The notes under the pieces are model-generated. The model did no database searches. It saw nothing but the letters and a program-made list of their open reading frames with translations, and was not told the DNA's origin. A stretch of DNA of 6,576 nt from Oscillospiraceae bacterium (GTDB taxonomy: Bacteria; Bacillota_A; Clostridia; Saccharofermentanales; Saccharofermentanaceae). Both the position numbers and the translations under genes were made by a program. Positions 5,329 to 6,576 of this stretch are shown here, piece by piece; within the stretch, counting starts at the first letter, position 1; each line of letters starts with the position of its first letter. The stretch is from assembly GCA_902803365.1 (NCBI GenBank), contig CADCPU010000081.1, positions 1 to 6,576 on the forward strand, given 5' to 3'.

Positions 5329-5610
5329 TGTAAACCTTTGGTTACATAATATCCCCTTCTAACAGCGCTATGTAAACCAAAGGTTTCAAGATCATCCTCT
5401 AACTCATTCCAAATGCAACCTTACGTTTACATAGAAGCCCATTTTCGAGTCTATTTGTAAACCAAAGGTTTCATTTGAAACTCATGAACCCGCTTTTTTC
5501 GAAAATATGTAAACCAAAGGTTTCAGAAATCGACCTCCGAACAGCGTATATGTAAACCTTTGGTTTCGTTTGAGCACATTTCTCATATCAAAACGAAACC
5601 TTAGGTTACA
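5329..5610. repeat. Helically phased array of seven 18-bp palindromic sites
   Basis: Seven related sites lie at 5329-5346, 5371-5388, 5414-5431, 5456-5473, 5508-5525, 5551-5568 and 5593-5610. Copies 2, 4 and 5 are identical (TGTAAACCAAAGGTTTCA). Copies 1 and 6 have TTT in the centre with small end changes. Copies 3 and 7 match on the opposite strand with more changes. Each has AAACC and GGTTT arms around three W bases, so it reads nearly the same on both strands. Centres fall at 5338, 5380, 5422, 5465, 5517, 5560 and 5602: steps of 42, 42, 43, 52, 43 and 42 bp, i.e. four or five helical turns, placing all sites on one face of the DNA. The 24-34 bp spacers are largely unrelated. This suggests cooperative binding of a dimeric protein. 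It lies between the end of the upstream unknown gene and the GH32 promoter. No binding protein is identifiable here. Confidence 0.92.
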
Positions 5611-5641
5611 AAGCCGACTCAGAATAATACTCTGAGCCGGC
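5610..5641 (-). terminator. Probable terminator of the right-hand gene
   Basis: GCCGACTCAGA (5613-5623) and TCTGAGCCGGC (5631-5641) form an 11-bp stem with one mismatch and a 7-base loop. It starts 15 bp after the stop codon at 5656-5658. On the minus strand only TTT follows before the sequence runs into the last repeat copy (5593-5610), so the U-tract is short. Position and stem strength favour termination of the minus-strand gene. Confidence 0.66.
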
Positions 5642-5655
5642 CTCTGCTGCCATTA

Positions 5656-6576
5656 TCACTTTTTATGATAAGTTCCCGGCGCATCTGACTTATCGTAGAT
5701 GTAGTACTCGGTCGGTTCAACGTCTGTGTTGCGATCGACATTCATCGCCTTGACCTCATCAGGCGTCAGGGTACATGCATCGATGAAGTCCGGATCCGTG
5801 CAGGTCTTTGCCAGGCTGCTCTGGTAAGACATAGTCGTAATGCCTGTGAGCTGTCTTGCGAGCCAGTTGCCGCTCTCCTCATCATAGACAAAGTATGTAT
5901 ATCCCTTCCAGACACCTGTCTTGGAGTCATACATGCTCTCGTCGATCTTCTTGCCGCCATAGTAGTATGTTGTTCCGTTCGGATCAAAGTTAAGAACTGC
6001 ATCCTTGACTACGATCGGGGACTTGCCCGTATCAATATCATAGACCGTATCACCGAACTTAACGCCCGGTACCATGATCTCGTACCTGCTGTAGTATCTG
6101 CCGTCAAACCATGCGTTCGAGAAGCATCCGAGGCTTACAAAACCGTTTGTCGTCGATGTTGATCCGTTATCGTAAAGATAAGTATATGCAGTACCCGAGG
6201 AACCGAATACGCTGTAGAGCCCGATAAGACTTACATATGTTCCGTCGCCGATCGTCTTTCTGACATCAGCCCATGTAAGACGATCATCCTGCGGTATATC
6301 GTCAGGGACCTCGAGTGATCCGTAGTAGCGGAGCTGATCTGAGAGGTTCTTGAGCGATGCATAAGGGTAAGCATCAGATTTTGAACCGTCGAACTTGAAG
6401 AAGAGATTGATCTGGTTTTCGAGGATCTGCTGGCCGCCTCCGAAGCCTGCGCCACCGTATGTCTTGGTCTCACCGTTGCAGGTGATGTCTACATAAGCGT
6501 GATTGTTGCTGTTCTGCTTACTCGTGACAGAAGGATCGATACGCTTTGCGATCGTGGCGATCATGCCCGGGAATCC
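5656..6576 (-). CDS. Unrecognised protein, 5' end beyond the window (partial)
   Basis: The frame is open from the right edge (beginning GFPG) to TGA at 5656-5658, giving 306 visible residues. An internal ATG at 6562-6564 lacks a convincing ribosome binding site, so the gene most likely begins further upstream. I do not recognise a family. The visible part has no transmembrane helix. It is rich in Tyr, Gly, Asp, Ser and Thr, with stretches such as TYYYGGKKIDESMYD and YTYFVYDEESGNW that alternate like beta-strands, and few cysteines. This composition suits a secreted or surface-exposed beta-rich protein, but the N-terminus that would carry a signal peptide is missing. The frame is intact and codon use resembles its neighbours. 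It is followed by a probable terminator and then by the phased array, so it is probably not co-transcribed with GH32. Confidence 0.8.
   Translation of the reverse strand, partial: GFPGMIATIAKRIDPSVTSKQNSNNHAYVDITCNGETKTYGGAGFGGGQQILENQINLFFKFDGSKSDAYPYASLKNLSDQLRYYGSLEVPDDIPQDDRLTWADVRKTIGDGTYVSLIGLYSVFGSSGTAYTYLYDNGSTSTTNGFVSLGCFSNAWFDGRYYSRYEIMVPGVKFGDTVYDIDTGKSPIVVKDAVLNFDPNGTTYYYGGKKIDESMYDSKTGVWKGYTYFVYDEESGNWLARQLTGITTMSYQSSLAKTCTDPDFIDACTLTPDEVKAMNVDRNTDVEPTEYYIYDKSDAPGTYHKK

Noticed and set aside
5273..5362. Small plus-strand ORF of 29 codons (MKLYFCTIYK...)
   Set aside because: No ribosome binding site at a useful distance (AAAGGA is 24 bases away), no promoter, and it runs into the repeat array.
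5329..5610. CRISPR array
   Set aside because: The units are about 18 bp, palindromic and degenerate, occur in both orientations, and the spacers are 24-25 bp with one of 34. CRISPR repeats are longer and almost identical, and no cas gene or leader is present.
5329..5610. Integron attC sites or a transposon end cluster
   Set aside because: No attC-type core sites, no cassette genes between the copies, no integrase or transposase, and no target-site duplications.

Overview
The window looks like a piece of a Bacillota chromosome, most likely a Clostridia-type (gut or rumen) anaerobe. The reasons are AGGAGG-like ribosome binding sites, tightly packed short operons, a CPBP membrane protease next to zinc-ribbon/DUF4190-like and J-like membrane proteins, and a small HTH protein with a CSHECPIG-type cysteine patch that I recall from Clostridia. 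Family or genus cannot be named from the sequence alone. No plasmid, phage or insertion-sequence genes are visible.

Layout, left to right. (1) 1-2748, minus strand: a three-gene operon read CPBP-family protease -> zinc-ribbon membrane protein -> membrane-anchored protein with a degenerate J-like domain, ended by a strong rho-independent terminator at 1-31. All three products are membrane proteins, but no pathway can be assigned. (2) 2749-2920: a compact divergent promoter region with two back-to-back sigma-A-type promoters. It also has a perfect 10-bp inverted repeat just downstream of the plus-strand -10. (3) 2921-3421, plus strand: a 166-residue HTH protein with clustered cysteines; its terminator lies inside the coding end of the opposing gene. 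(4) 3422-5098, minus strand: a two-gene operon, a cytoplasmic GH32 beta-fructosidase (sucrose/sucrose-6-phosphate hydrolase type, unusually short at the C-terminus) followed by a compact RluA-family pseudouridine synthase. It has a good promoter at 5192-5220 and a leader containing a terminator-like hairpin followed by seven U residues. (5) 5329-5610: an array of seven palindromic sites of about 18 bp (consensus TGTAAACCWWWGGTTTCA). Their centres are 42, 42, 43, 52, 43 and 42 bp apart, i.e. four or five turns of B-DNA. (6) 5656-6576, minus strand: the 3' part of an unrecognised, probably surface-exposed protein whose start lies beyond the right edge.

The most interesting element is the phased array. 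It lies between the end of the unknown gene and the promoter of the fructosidase operon. Because every site falls on the same face of the helix, it looks like a cooperative protein-binding platform (operator cluster, iteron or centromere-like), not a CRISPR array: the units are too short, palindromic and degenerate. Its binding protein is not identifiable in this window. Second-rank signals are the terminator-like leader hairpin before the fructosidase, and the possible autoregulatory operator or 5' stem-loop of the HTH gene.
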